Positions 1 through 11,359 of a DNA stretch of 64,000 nt are shown here, in pieces. Origin of the DNA: Prostheceraeus crozeri (taxonomy: Eukaryota; Platyhelminthes; Polycladida; Euryleptidae); the NCBI GenBank assembly GCA_907163375.1, contig CAJQUW010001687.1, positions 27,685 through 91,684 of the forward strand. The letters run 5' to 3'. Within the stretch, counting starts at the first letter, position 1, and the number at the start of each line of letters is the position of its first letter. Below the pieces are notes generated by a model that did not search any database, was not told the DNA's origin, and saw only the letters and a program-made list of their open reading frames with translations. A program made the position numbers and the translations under genes.

Positions 1-400
1 TACAACACCACTGGGAAGCTGAACTCATCAACGTCATCGTAATCCTCTGTGATGTATTGGCCACCATCTTCGATCCTGATTTTAGCATCCAAATAATTAA
101 CGCATTTGCTGTTATCACCGCTTCTGCTAGCTAAGAGATCTATCGGGTAGATTTCAGGAAGGATCTTATCAAAATGTTTGTAATCAAACACACAAATGTC
201 GCCGACATACCTTGTGGCACGAGAGAGAAGTATGGCCAAGCCAAATCTCTTACTCGCTAGGAAACCCCTCAAAAACAAAGTCCCTGTATGCTGAGAACAG
301 GTCAGCCAAGAGTGAGCTGGAATTCCCAACCATAGGAATGCCCCGAACTTGTTTGAAGACAAGTGCCCCGAAAGTGACAAAAGTGTTATCCAGGATGAAA
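1..400 (-). pseudogene. reverse transcriptase fragment of an unclassified retroelement, running off the left edge
   Basis: Translating the minus strand gives palm-domain motifs of a reverse transcriptase: GIPMVGNSSSLLADLF, then RYVGD at the catalytic YxDD position, then a stretch ending in EIYPIDL and DEFSFPVV. In related retroelements from corals, Hydra and molluscs this order is IPMGTNCAPLLADLF, RYIDD, IYPxEL, FxFPVV, so the family resemblance is good. The second metal-binding region reads YVGD, so the enzyme is probably dead, and the frame is also broken once. There is no ATG-initiated ORF. The rest of the element lies left of the window. I cannot say which retroelement clade it is. Confidence 0.75.
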
Positions 401-2608
401 CTAATAAGCTAAAAAAAGGTTTAAAAAGGGGCTTATCTTTATGCATTAGAACAAGCATTTATGAATTTCACAACGAACTTTCATGAACATTAGCATGGTG
501 TGAGTTGAAAATGAAAATAAATCTTCATAAAGCCACTAACTGATGAAAATGAAAGCCTGATTTTTGTGTGACAGAGGCAAAGTCTTCTGTCTATAATTAA
601 CTTCTATAATGTCTATAATTAACTTTCATATTTTTGATATTTTGCGTGGGTGACCAGATTTTTTAGTCCAATAAGTCCACTCGACAATGACTCGTAGATC
701 TTGTAAAAATGAAAATCTATTCAGTTTTTAATTTTAAGAAAGCTGTCAAGAAAGTTAACACATAATTCCATTTTTGCTTGCATGACTCCTTCATAAATCG
801 CCAAATCCAACGTGTTCATCCCAACACAATAGCATAAGCATTTCTGAATTTTTAGTGTCCATCATCATGCAAAAATAATCTGTTGTGAAATCCTGCTAAA
901 CAGCAGTAGACATCTCGAAATTATCTTCATTATGTATTTTTGACACACTATGAAATAATAACGCGTTTATTCAGCGTTTTTATACGCAGAGTCAGAGTAT
1001 GACCATTAGTGTGCCCATTCAGACACGCGTTGACAAGTACAATAATTGCGAGCAATGTACATCAATTAGATGCCATTTAGATGCTACTATCTAGATAAAT
1101 TAGGACTAACTTCTCTAATTATAATTGAGTATTTATCATAGAACCTTATAATGAACCAGAAACTTTCACATCACTAAATGAATTATTCTATTCATATAAA
1201 TTCTAAAGCAATTTGATGCACGGTTGCATCGTCATAGTAAAAAATAATCAAAATTTCATCAGAATAGTTATTCACCGGTCTGACCGCTTCAGCTGCATCA
1301 TTAACAAAATCTAATTTGTGCAACACGTGGATCTGAAGCTGATACACTGCACCTAACTTGGATAGAATGGTAAAATATGGGGTTCATCAAATTTGAAAGC
1401 AATTAACTTGAAATGCGTGTGGCACCAGCACATTTACTTGACTGGTAAAACTAACAAATGAATCTTTAATAGGTTGTGCTGAAGGAAGACAAATATTTTG
1501 GACAAACAGAACTAACATTTAAGGTAACTGATTGACCTCATTCTTTCGGTTGAACTTCATTTCCTTGGTTTCCAGGAAGTGCAAATAAATAAAGTAACTT
1601 AATGAGTAGTCTTTACTTATCGATTACAAACATTCATTTCATTCATTCAAATATGCTATATTAGTATGAAATGGAAAAATACCTATAATATAGCGGAGTC
1701 AGATCTTATTCAGATCTGATTTGGCTGCGCAATGGCATTGTTCGTCACGGTCCTCGGCTGCATAAAAGAGACGCTACTGTGCAGTGCATAAAGAATACAA
1801 AAGATCAATAAGAAAATGTGAGAAAAATCTTAATAGGAAACACGGTTTAGGCGATGAACTTACTCATTAACCAACTTTCTTTTGACAATATTAAGGATTC
1901 CTTAAATAAAATCAGTTTTTGGTGTTAAATTTCTATCAATGCTGTTGTTTTAGAAACTAGAACACATTTGCAATTTTGAAGCCTTGAAACTTTGACCTCG
2001 GTTAGCGTGAGATTCTTCTTAAGTAATTTGGAAATAAGCAAGTTGCAAAGTTAAGTGTTATTTGCACCATTTATGTTAGTTTAAAAAAAACAATATTCTT
2101 AGAAGCTGTTATTATAAATAAAAGAGAGATCGAATTTGATAATAATACTAATAATAACATATTTGTTGGAACAAGAGAGGGGGACTCCCATTTTTCTCTT
2201 ATTCATCACCTAACGAAGGACTTAGAAAGTCTGAAATGTAAAAACTTTTATTGAGAATATACTTGTCGAAGTATTGACAGAAATTTTGAATATGAGCATT
2301 CTCAATGAAGAAATAAGCAACTACAATGTATTCATAGCATCATACATGACGTGAACAGAATTTTGATTACGAATCTATTAATAGTAAAACGAAACTTGAA
2401 TTGAACTTAGAAGACTCATTATTCATAGAAAATTTGGAAAATTCGCTGTTGTCTTTATTTGTTTCACAACACTTTTGTCAAAGAATTGCACGTTGCGCAG
2501 CGGTAAATTGATGAATTTCCTTGATTTGAACATCAATGTTCTAATGTAGAAATCAGCAAATTATACTTAGAATTTTTCAATTTCTATCTATAATTTAATT
2601 AGCAGATA
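401..2608. other. no gene recognised
   Basis: AT-rich sequence without a convincing coding frame or terminal repeat. It holds short palindromes (for example agatcTgaataAgatct near 1700) and nothing that I can assign. Confidence 0.5.
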
Positions 2609-3097
2609 TTAATTATCACAAATATCTAAAAATGTCGATGAAAATTGAGGGGAGTATCTAATGAAAGTTTTGTCGAGGAAACCGACTGCTACTATTGACA
2701 TACCTCGCCTCTCTTCATTGCTACATCTCGTCGTTATTGGTCGAGGAATATGACTTGTGTATTGAGAGAATGAAAATTCATTGGCAAATGATGGTGTTCG
2801 TGGTTGTGTCAAATATGTGTCGATCTCGGCAAAGTGATTGCTTTCTCGATTAGTTGAGTTCGTCTCACCTATTGAACCAAGTGTGTTCATCGGACGATTG
2901 TCAGAGAATACATTGTCTTCTAATTGAGCATTGTGATTGCTAGAACATACAACCGACTCAGTTGGCACTCCAAACAAATATCGAGTACGGTGCTTGTCTG
3001 CGCTCGTAAAAGGATGAGCTGGAGCTCCAAATAAATATTGGTGGTAATCGTCATTGAAATCAGTTTCATCAGTCTGATCAAAATAAAAGGCGTCCAT
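2609..3097 (-). CDS. hypothetical protein, 162 codons, possible exon
   Basis: I do not recognise this protein. It is an unbroken ATG-initiated frame that is long for this AT-rich DNA, and the ATG has A at -3 and G at +4, a good start context. The product is polar and acidic at the start and contains a repeated motif, YLFGAP near residue 22 and YLFGVP near residue 41, each about 20 residues after the previous unit. No signal peptide, membrane segment or cysteine pattern is visible. The spaced YLFG motifs recall short linear repeats, but no dibasic cleavage sites flank them, so a neuropeptide precursor is unlikely. It could be a single-exon gene, one exon of a larger gene, or chance. Confidence 0.35.
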   Translation of the reverse strand: MDAFYFDQTDETDFNDDYHQYLFGAPAHPFTSADKHRTRYLFGVPTESVVCSSNHNAQLEDNVFSDNRPMNTLGSIGETNSTNRESNHFAEIDTYLTQPRTPSFANEFSFSQYTSHIPRPITTRCSNEERRGMSIVAVGFLDKTFIRYSPQFSSTFLDICDN

Positions 3098-4349
3098 CTT
3101 TCAAAACACATGAAATGAAGTGATACATTTACATGATGAATTTGATGTCTAGGCTATCAATGATCACAGAATGAAATTCACGACGATGAAGTTTCAAGTT
3201 AAAAACACAATCCGAAGCGAGCGAAGCAGTCACACATAGCATTAAAAAGAATTATCCGGTAAAACAATGACAAAACATCATGATAAATGGTGGCAATCCA
3301 TCTGAGCGCAGGTATCTTGCATTAGTCTGACAGAAACTGAATAGTGATTGTCATGGAATGACAATGGCAAGTTAGAAGAAATCAACCACAACGAGGCACG
3401 CGATAATGGATCAGAAACGATGACGTAGAAAGCAAGATGCTGATTCTTCAAGATTACTTAACCAATTGTTGTAACACAAATTCGTGGATTTACTGATAAA
3501 GGCGTATTTTTACTTCGACAGATGCTATGATAACGACGAATCTAGGCGTTGTGAAGTTGACATATCCTCAAATGGCATTGTCATTTGCAAAGAACACGAT
3601 TACTCAATACAAGCTCTTAACTATTGACAGCCAATGTCAATGTTAGCGTGACCGTCATTACGCGACTCATTGAGCCTGTGTTCGATTATTAAGAAGCACA
3701 TACATCACATACTTTAAACGTCAACGTAAGTTAATGTTAACATTTGGAACAATGTGCACAAGATCGTCAAATAAGTGAATTTCTTCCATAGGTTAATCCC
3801 GTGGCTTCGTCATACAGCTTTATTGAAAAGTGAAATAACAATGCATAACATCCATGAGGGGGCATTAAATGCTACTGGAGTTATTGATGAAACAATGCAA
3901 TTGATTGTTGACAGCCATGAGCTATAAATATGCTGCACGAACTAATTTGTTAATTTGTCATTGGTAATTAATTTGTTCTTCTGCTTTGGAAACTGATCTG
4001 CAATATTTTGTTGGTTTTTATGGTTGTTTTATGGGAACCTGGAATTTCAGACATCATTCGATTCGAATACATTGAACTGATTTTATTGAAGGGCAGTTAG
4101 AGTTCATATTTAATTTATTAAAAAAAGTTGAGTGTACAAGATGAAATAGTTATGAGAACAATTTACATGTAGTAGCAATGGGAGCAAATAGAAACAAATC
4201 TCCATTTAAAGAATTCGTCGCTGAAACTTATGGGTAATAAATTAGATCAATATATGAAAAGATGACTTTCAATATAAGACGAATTGCAAAGGAAAATATT
4301 TTCAGTATATAATTGATATTCATAAATGAACTTACACGAAAGGGTCACC
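3098..4349. other. no gene recognised
   Basis: AT-rich spacer between the hypothetical ORF and the mariner element. No coding frame or repeat structure that I can support. Confidence 0.5.
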
Positions 4350-4351
4350 TA

Positions 4352-4555
4352 CGTGGTGAGATCAAAAATGATTTAGATTCGACCAGAAGGAATAATGCTA
4401 CGACTTAGATATTTCACACTGGATGACTAATGGGTATATAGGTAACAAATATCGTATTGATAACTTTCATTGATATTTTTTCTTTAGTATTTTTATCGAT
4501 TTTAAATATTTAGTATTTTTCAGCATTTTAGTTGATTTTTTCCATACATTTCCTT
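4352..4555 (+). repeat. left terminal inverted repeat of the mariner element
   Basis: Matches the reverse complement of 5899-6102 with only a few differences; it ends at ccatacatttcctt, where the similarity stops. Confidence 0.92.
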
Positions 4556-4591
4556 AACTTCCCTCTGAATACATGCCACAAAAGTACAACA

Positions 4592-4660
4592 GCTAATCCA
4601 CAAAATGTTAATTTCAAAAGTACACTTCTAATCCACAAAATGTTTATTTCAAAAGTAAAT
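4592..4660. repeat. 36-bp tandem duplication at the transposase 3' end
   Basis: Two imperfect copies starting ctaatccacaaaatgtt (4592 and 4628). Each contains tTTATTt or a close variant, that is AATAAA-like on the minus strand, just downstream of the transposase stop. Confidence 0.75.
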
Positions 4661-4665
4661 ACAAG

Positions 4666-5703
4666 TCATTTCTTCTCAATGTAACCTCCATCATTCTCTA
4701 CACACTTGCTCCACCTTTTAGGAAGCTCTCGAAAAGCCTCGTGGAAAAGTCTCGACTTCTGGAATCGAAAAATTCCATCACTGCATCTTTCACATCCTCA
4801 CTATTAACAAAACGCTCTCTCCTGAGATGATGCTTTAGATAGCGGAATAAGTAATAGTCACTTGGAGCTAAGTCGGGGCTGTATGGGGGATGAGGAAGCA
4901 CATGAAAGTCTGAGTCTTCAATTGCAGTTGTAGTGGTCGCTGCAGTATGGATGGGCGCGTGTCGTGTAGTAGATAAAGATTCTGGTTGCGGGGTTTTCGA
5001 ACACTTTGACGAGCTTTACGAAGTTGCTCACAGTAGTACTCGGCATTCAGTCGCTGATGTCGGTCGGCGAAATCCACATAAACAATGCCGCAGCTGTTCC
5101 AGAAGATTGTCAGCATCAAGCATCTTCGATGGTTGGTCCCACTGCGTAGTTTCCGAGTTGCTGACTTACCAGGAAGTTTGAATTCCTTGGAAGACCATCG
5201 ATCCTCAGGCAAGTACAGTAATAACGGTGTCTCGTAATGATGTTGCTTAGGAAGGCATCACCCAAACTCTGATGAAGATCGATCAATTGATTGCAGCACT
5301 GAAGGCGACGGTCGCACATCTCAGAAGTTAGAAAGTAGGGAATAAATTTTGAACACAGTTTCCTGATGCCCATTTCGGAAAGAAGATTTACTCGTACAAC
5401 GCTACCGAAAGACACGTTCAGTTTTTCTGCAAGCTCTTTCTTAGCGATTCGCCGATCTTCATACACAATCCTCTTCAACTTGTCTTGGTGGTCATCCCCG
5501 ATCTCAATAGGTCTTCCTGTGGACTTGCGATCCGTTACATCCAGCCTTCCAGATTGAAACTCCTTGATCCAGTTATAGACGGTGGCTCTACATGGTGCAT
5601 CATCACCATAGGCAGCAGAAAGTTAGGATATTATGGATTGGTTATCGTAATGACGGAGTAAAAGAAACCGCATAACACTTCGATACTCAACCGCTGGAAG
5701 CAT
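4666..5703 (-). pseudogene. mariner transposase, DD34D, broken
   Basis: Cut-and-paste transposase of the mariner branch of Tc1/mariner. From the N-terminus: MLPAVEYRSVMRFLL start, the AAYGDDAPCRATVYNWIKEF block of the second DNA-binding helix, RKSTGRP linker, a further HTH-like segment (ELAEKLNVSFGSVVR), catalytic LLHD, then PHPPYSPDLAPSD, and a C-terminus PKRWSKCVENDGGYI. Exactly 34 residues separate the last two aspartates, the mariner signature. The span from ATG to TGA is 1038 bp, equal to 345 codons, which is the usual mariner length, so few bases are lost overall. The reading frame changes at several points: a stop near 5625, one shift near 5200, another near 4900 within the DD34D interval, and one near the C-terminus. 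The gene sits between the two long inverted repeats. Confidence 0.92.
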
Positions 5704-5898
5704 TGTCTTGAAATGAATGCGAATCTTGTCTTTTTGTGGAATGCGACTGACCTTTGAACACAACTCACACTCGGTACCGCTAATGATTGTTATAACAATC
5801 AAAACAACTGAATACGTTGATGAATACAACTCAGACCCTATTGAAGTTTATGCAAGTCATGTTCGAAGTAAATATATCGGTCAAAATACTTTCAAGAA

Positions 5899-6102
5899 AG
5901 GAAATGTATGGAAAAAATCAACTAAAATGCTGAAAAATACTAAATATTTAAAATCGATAAAAATACTAAAGAAAAAAATATCAATGAAAGTTATCAATAC
6001 GATATTTGTTACCTATATACCCATTAGTCGTCCAGTGTGAAATATCTAAGTCTAAGCATTATTCCTTCTGGTCGAGTCTAAATCATTTTTGATCTCACCA
6101 CG
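5899..6102 (-). repeat. right terminal inverted repeat of the mariner element
   Basis: Inverted partner of 4352-4555. ORFs that can be read through it are translations of the repeat and not genes. Confidence 0.92.
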
Positions 6103-6104
6103 TA

Positions 6105-7658
6105 CATTTTATTATGAAGAGCATTGCTTGAACTTTCTAGAAGACATTAATACAGGAGTTTTGAAATGACCTATCGAGTCTCAAAAAGACCCTGCATCCT
6201 CGTCGGCATTCGCTTGTCAAAGGAATCATAATTAAGTTCGTACTGGATACGACAAGTGGACAATTGCTCATAAAGCTTTTCACTTGTATCAGGTCGATAA
6301 TTCTGAGCTTAAGGGCAGCGCATAATATGCAGTATAGTATAATTTCAACTTCAAACTCCAAAGCTGATCTAAATGCACGATACTCTTAGAAATACACTTG
6401 AATTCAAATGAAAAATTCAAAGCTCTTGATATGTCAAAGATCATACCACTTAGCTGAGAGTAACACCTCACTGTGCCATGAGGTCATCACATCATTTTGT
6501 TACTTATAGTCGACAAGCTATCACTACGGAGCTTATGGATTAACATTTCAACGTTCAACAATCACTTCACATAATCTTTAATGACAATAAACTTTCAATT
6601 ATCAATGTTGGCAACTATTCGTGTTTGGCATACCCGAACGAGCTCAATGGAATTCTCGATAGCTTTGCTTACAAGTAGTACAATAGACTATCAGAATCGC
6701 ATCGCTCAACCAGTAATGTAGCTCAGCAACAATGTTGTCATCATGAAAAAGCATTTTTAGCCCCAATTTTCAGCTTTGACAAGATGTATGACTGGACATC
6801 GATTTGACATTGGATACTCATAGATGAAATAAAACAATTAATAAACTAGGGTGTTCAAGGATCAATTATCTACATGTCTTTTCAAACTTAGGAGACCTCA
6901 TGCAATGCTTTGGTCACTTTTTAGAGCAGTCACTAGTAGAAGAGGATCGCTCATTACCTAAATAAAAACTAAAAGTAGGCATTGAAGTGCAACATATCAT
7001 TTTTAGTTGCGCAATAATCACAGCAGCGCCTTATACACATTTGAACAGCACTATGCAGGGATAATTACCACTTTTTATAAACATGAGAAAACAATTTTTG
7101 AACAGGCAAATATATCAGACCGAAATGCATTTTTTTGGATTTTTAGGCTCTTCTCCCGGTTGAATTAAAGGCTTTTCACGCTTTCAAAAAATTAAGACTT
7201 GTTGTACGAATCAGACCAAACAAAATGAGAGATTTTGAAATTCTTTAAGTGTCAGCTATAGCGAAAGATGTACATGTATACTACAATGAATGCCACAGAA
7301 GAAGATAATAGCAATGAAAATTCAAGTTTGAACTTAATCAAATTACACTTGTCCATGGAAAAGGACTACGGTTGAACATTACAAAATCAAAGCGATTGAG
7401 CAGAAGCCATAGACCTGAAAAGGAAGACACATGGTCTCAAAAATTATCTGACTACATAGCAAGAGTGATCAGCAGACTTTCACTAAACCACATAATTGGA
7501 GGATTTCTGCAATAACTGTGTCTATCGCAATTGTCGAAGTAATGAATCAGACGACGATATGAATGTTTTCTTCACAGATGGTTGACGATGAAATGAACGT
7601 GTCGACGAAAACGACTATAAATATACATGTATATACTGTATATAACTAGATGTAGTTA
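6105..7658. other. no gene recognised
   Basis: Unassigned AT-rich sequence. It ends in a short run of acatgtatata-type simple sequence (about 7620-7660) next to the following transposon. Confidence 0.5.
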
Positions 7659-7660
7659 TA

Positions 7661-9950
7661 TGCCAGGTGTCCCAAAAACAGTGCCGGAAACTGAACGCCT
7701 ATAACTTCAGGGGTGTTGTTGCACGATGAAAAAAAACAGGAAGATTATTTTAGAGGGGCGGCACTCAGAAAGGGACGGCAATTTCTCTGTGATGAATCAA
7801 TATCGGCATAACGTCGCCGATACTTGAGCTGTTTTGTCAATCGGTATACAATAGAGCTTTTAAAAATAAGTGTCTTTATTGAAACACTTGATTAAGGATA
7901 CATCAAATTCGAAACCAACAATAGCCAAAAGAAAAAAACTTCGTAACAAATACACATACATGTATATTTTACCGCACAACAAAAAATTACACAGTATGAG
8001 ACGCATGATAAAACTAACATCATATAAAACGAGAACAAAATACTTAAGAGTCTGAGTAGACTAAACAGAATCAAAGGTGAGATAAAAAGTACTATTCATT
8101 ATCAGATAGCATTAAGAAAAGTTTCAATACTCTTTAAAGTATTTTAAGGTGTGCTTATTAGGTGTGGGAAAGGATAACAGCAAATATCCCAGTCCATCTC
8201 CCATGAGGGCGGCAACTATCGCCTGGAGTGGCATCCATCATCTCCTTAAGGCGGCGACTATCTCCTAGAGAGACAGCTCTCATCTCCTGACGGCGGCATC
8301 TACTATGCTACTATGTCCTAAGGAGACATTTATTATCTCCTGAAGGCGGCATCGTATCCTAGGGGCGGAATCTATCAGCTGAAGGCGATGTTCGTCTCCT
8401 CCTGACGACGGCATTTATAATCTCCTGAGGGAGGCATCAATCATGAGGGCGACGCTTATCGTCTCCCACAGGCGGCATCAATGACCTTGGGTGACATCTC
8501 ACATCTCCCACAGTCGACATCATCTATGATCTGAGGGTAATGCATATCTCCTCCTGAGGACGATTTGGCGGTATATATCTACACTTCTGAGGGCAGCATT
8601 ATTTACATAATTCTGGAACTACATGAGTGAGCTAAGGAACGCTCATCATGTACTCGACTGGAGATCGGCAACATTTTCGAGCTTGATAGATGACGGTAGT
8701 GTGCACCTGGACAAAGCTATGGAACAAGTTATAAAAAATCCACTTCATTATTATGAAATGCATCACAATTTGGCAGCACCAACTGTTGAGAGAAAATTGT
8801 GAACCCAATCAATAAGAAACTATGACGAGAATCTTGCAATAATATTATATTCAACGGTCACTCATTGATTGAAGATGCTCACAGAGTAGTATCAACGGCT
8901 AATAGTGTAAAATCTCTATATTTATTCATGCTGTATATCCAACATTTGCTTACAAAGATCGAATCAATAAACTTTTTGGTGAATTTTTATCATTTTTATT
9001 CCTCTGCTAAAAATAAGAGTGGTGAAAGAAACATAGCAAAAATTATTTACAAAATACTGCTGTTATTGCACCAGTGTTAATGCATTCTTCATTCTGCAAA
9101 AAGTCATGGTGAAATCTTAAAAAATGTTTGATCAGAAACGATTTACTCTGTCTATGAAGGTCTTGGTGGTAGCTGGAATTACTTCTCTAATGATATTAAA
9201 AAGTGATATGAAGACTTAGTCAAAAGACATTTGTTCATCGATGAGAATCACAGCACAACTTTCACTGAAGAAAGGATCCATGGCACATGGCAGCGAGAAA
9301 AAGATGTCCTTTCAGACTTGATCAGTTGAAGCGAACTAACGAATCGATTTTTTAAATTAAACTTTTCCAATAATTCTTCGCAGCGCATCACTTTACTATT
9401 CCCGATTGGTTCTTAAGAGATAACTTTTTCTCATTGTTGCAGTCACATTTCTGAGTTCAATCAAGAGGATAATCCAGTCATACTTCCTTTACCGCAGACT
9501 TCTTCAAAAGTATCGGCACCTGTCCTGGATGCACTGGCATACTTCTCCTTCTGATTTTCAAAGCTTCCAACTTCCATCCAAGAATGATTCTAGGGAAGCT
9601 TCCTGTACAGATACTAACATTGAGAAGTCTATATGCAGTGCTATCAATTAATAATCTTATTAATCTATGTTCTATGTTTATTGAATCATGCTGAACAACT
9701 TGCTATGATCACGATTGATGAATGGAAATTGCATGTCAATATGTCCGATATCTTGAATTTCACTTTTTTTGCAATTTTTGGAAGTACACAGGATTTGAGC
9801 TTACACTCGTTTTTCTCCCACTCAATATTCAGGCTTTGCAGATAAAAACATATCGGTGTTTTGGATTTGCATGCAAAACGTCAGCTAAATCAGGGAAAAT
9901 TACTAAGGTAAGAGCGTTTAGTTTTCGGCACTTTTTTGGGACACGTCGCA
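7661..9950. mobile_element. non-autonomous Tc1/mariner-like element with 42-bp inverted ends
   Basis: The left end reads TGCCAGGTGTCCCAAAAACA and the reverse complement of the right end reads TGCGACGTGTCCCAAAAAAG. Similarity continues for about 42 bp on each side (gtgccgRaaactRaacgc). A TA lies immediately outside both ends (7659-7660 and 9951-9952), as for Tc1/mariner targets, and the GTGTCCCAAAA start is common in that superfamily. The 2.29-kb interior has no recognisable transposase, only short unrelated ORFs and a minisatellite. It is therefore probably mobilised in trans, or a decayed element whose gene was replaced. Confidence 0.8.
8185..8610. repeat. degenerate minisatellite, about 35-40 bp unit
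   Basis: Roughly eleven diverged units built around ctcctgagggcggcat, with variants such as ctccttaaggcggcgact and ctcccacaggcggcat. Units are interrupted and of uneven length, so the array is old. It lies wholly inside the TA-flanked element 7661-9950 and is the most GC-rich part of it. Confidence 0.8.
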
Positions 9951-10084
9951 TACAAATGGTGTTGAATTGTTTATCGTTTCGCAACTTAAAACATTTTTGC
10001 AAGATTCACTTAGATTTCCGAAATTGTGCTTTTGTTTCACTACTTAATTGCAATTACTGATATCCATTTTATTCATGTTATTCT

Positions 10085-11120
10085 CCAAACTACACGATTA
10101 TTTTCATGAATTGGCTGGAAAGAAGTCTTCTATCAAATGCGAACCTTATAACAATAGTGTGGTGGAGATACATCAACGACATTTTTATTATCTGGACGCA
10201 TGGATGGGAAACCTTGCAGTATTTTGAAGATTGTGCTAATAATTTCCATCCTTCTATTAAATTCGTCTTTGAAAAGAGTGATTCGGAAGTAAATTTTTTT
10301 GATACCAGAATTTCAAAGCACGGTGCTAACTTATCTACAGATTTATACACCAAGCCAACGGATACTCGCCAATATGTGCATTTTGCTTCATGTCATCCTA
10401 TCGAAAATCGTTTGCCCATTGCTTATTCGCAAGATTTAAGAATAAGGCGAATTTGTTCAGATGATCTTCAGGCGAGGCATCATTTAAATGATCTCGAATA
10501 TGCTTTAGTACGAAGAGGTTATACAAAAAGAGGTCGAGTGCCAAATCAAATTCGAAAAGCTCTATCTAAAGACCGAAAATTGTTATCGGAGAAAAATAGT
10601 ATGCAGATATCAGGTCGATTACGAAAAACCATGAACACTTTCTTGAATGAACTGACATTACTACTAAATTATGGTGTACTACTAACTCTTCTCGTTTGTA
10701 TGATAAAAATGATAATGCGTCATTTAACAGTCATGGTATCGTTTTATCCTACAATAATTCGCGGTGCAAAACCTGCACCATGCTCTCAACTAAAACTGAA
10801 ATGTTGTCTCCTGTCACTGGACTTTCTTATAACATCAAAGCTGCTAAATCAACATGCACATCATCAAACATCATTTATGGTCTAAGTTTTCTAAATTGCA
10901 ATTTTTTATAAGTAGGAGAAACCCAAAGAACTTTGACATCCGCCATGGAGATGAAGAAAAGGCGGTTTCTCATCATTGTATAGAATATCAACATCTGGAA
11001 GAAGACTTATGGATGGCAATACTAAAAGAAATAAAAGGAAATTATCAACAACGAAAGGTGGAGGAACTGAAATTCATTAGCCAAGTTATGTCTGACTGGC
11101 CTCATGACCTTAATATGTAG
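10085..11120 (+). mobile_element. Penelope-like element, 5'-truncated, RT plus GIY-YIG remnant
   Basis: Retroelement encoding a reverse transcriptase fused to a GIY-YIG endonuclease. The RT starts mid-domain with VWWRYINDIFIIWTHG; the family norm is YIDD, so a catalytic aspartate is changed to asparagine. It continues through NNFHPSIKFVFEKS, VNFFDTRIS, LYTKPTDTRQYVHFASCHP and YSQDLRIRRICS, all hallmark Penelope motifs. After about residue 175 the frame changes. A cysteine-bearing linker (CKTCTM, KSTCTSSNIIYGL) and the VGET core of GIY-YIG follow in other frames near 10760-10930. The C-terminal block HCIEYQHLEEDLW to MSDWPHDLNM occupies 10854-11117. The palm upstream of YINDI is missing, so the copy is truncated at its 5' end, as is usual for target-primed insertions. 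Confidence 0.9.
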
Positions 11121-11313
11121 CATGTGCTACAAAGGTCAGCAATCTATGAACCTAAATCTCCAACATCCCATGATTTTTGTGATTTATATTTTAATGATAT
11201 AGAATATCTTGGATTAGGTGGTCTACAAATGTAAATAATGAAATTTTTTTAACTGTTTGTAGTTTGAAATTGTAGGGTCTTGATGTCCTCTCACTTCCTC
11301 TTTTTATATTTCT

Positions 11314-11358
11314 CCTGATGAAGATCTATGTCATCTTATTGCCAAGTGAAAAGGGTAG
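11314..11358 (+). other. hammerhead-like core downstream of the Penelope-like ORF
   Basis: CTGATGA is followed by AGAT, seven bases, ATCT, and a little later by GAAAA. Penelope-like elements are known to carry hammerhead ribozymes in their terminal regions. Here the core is only partly conserved (extra bases separate the stem from GAAA), so a relic is more likely than an active ribozyme. Its position about 200 bp after the endonuclease fits the family. Confidence 0.35.
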
Positions 11359-11359
11359 A

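Larger units (their letters stand above)
4352..6102 (-). mobile_element. mariner-type DNA transposon with 204-bp terminal inverted repeats
   Basis: Both ends are visible. The left end begins CGTGGTGAGATCAAAAATGA, and the reverse complement of the right end begins identically. TA dinucleotides flank both ends (4350-4351 and 6103-6104), the target duplication expected of Tc1/mariner elements. The inverted repeats are about 204 bp and nearly identical, far longer than the roughly 30 bp of classical mariner. The element is 1751 bp and its transposase reads on the minus strand. Because the ends are intact while the gene is broken, this copy could move only if transposase were supplied by another copy. 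Confidence 0.93.

Noticed and set aside
212-412. 66-codon plus-strand ORF near the left edge
   Set aside because: Antisense to a recognisable reverse transcriptase fragment.
1690-1725. Short palindrome around agatct
   Set aside because: Too short and isolated to assign a function.
5717-6040. 107-codon plus-strand ORF
   Set aside because: Runs through the right inverted repeat of the mariner element and antisense to its transposase.
8185-8610. Regularly spaced repeats that could suggest a CRISPR-like array
   Set aside because: Units are diverged and adjoining, without unique spacers, and the DNA is eukaryotic. It is a minisatellite.
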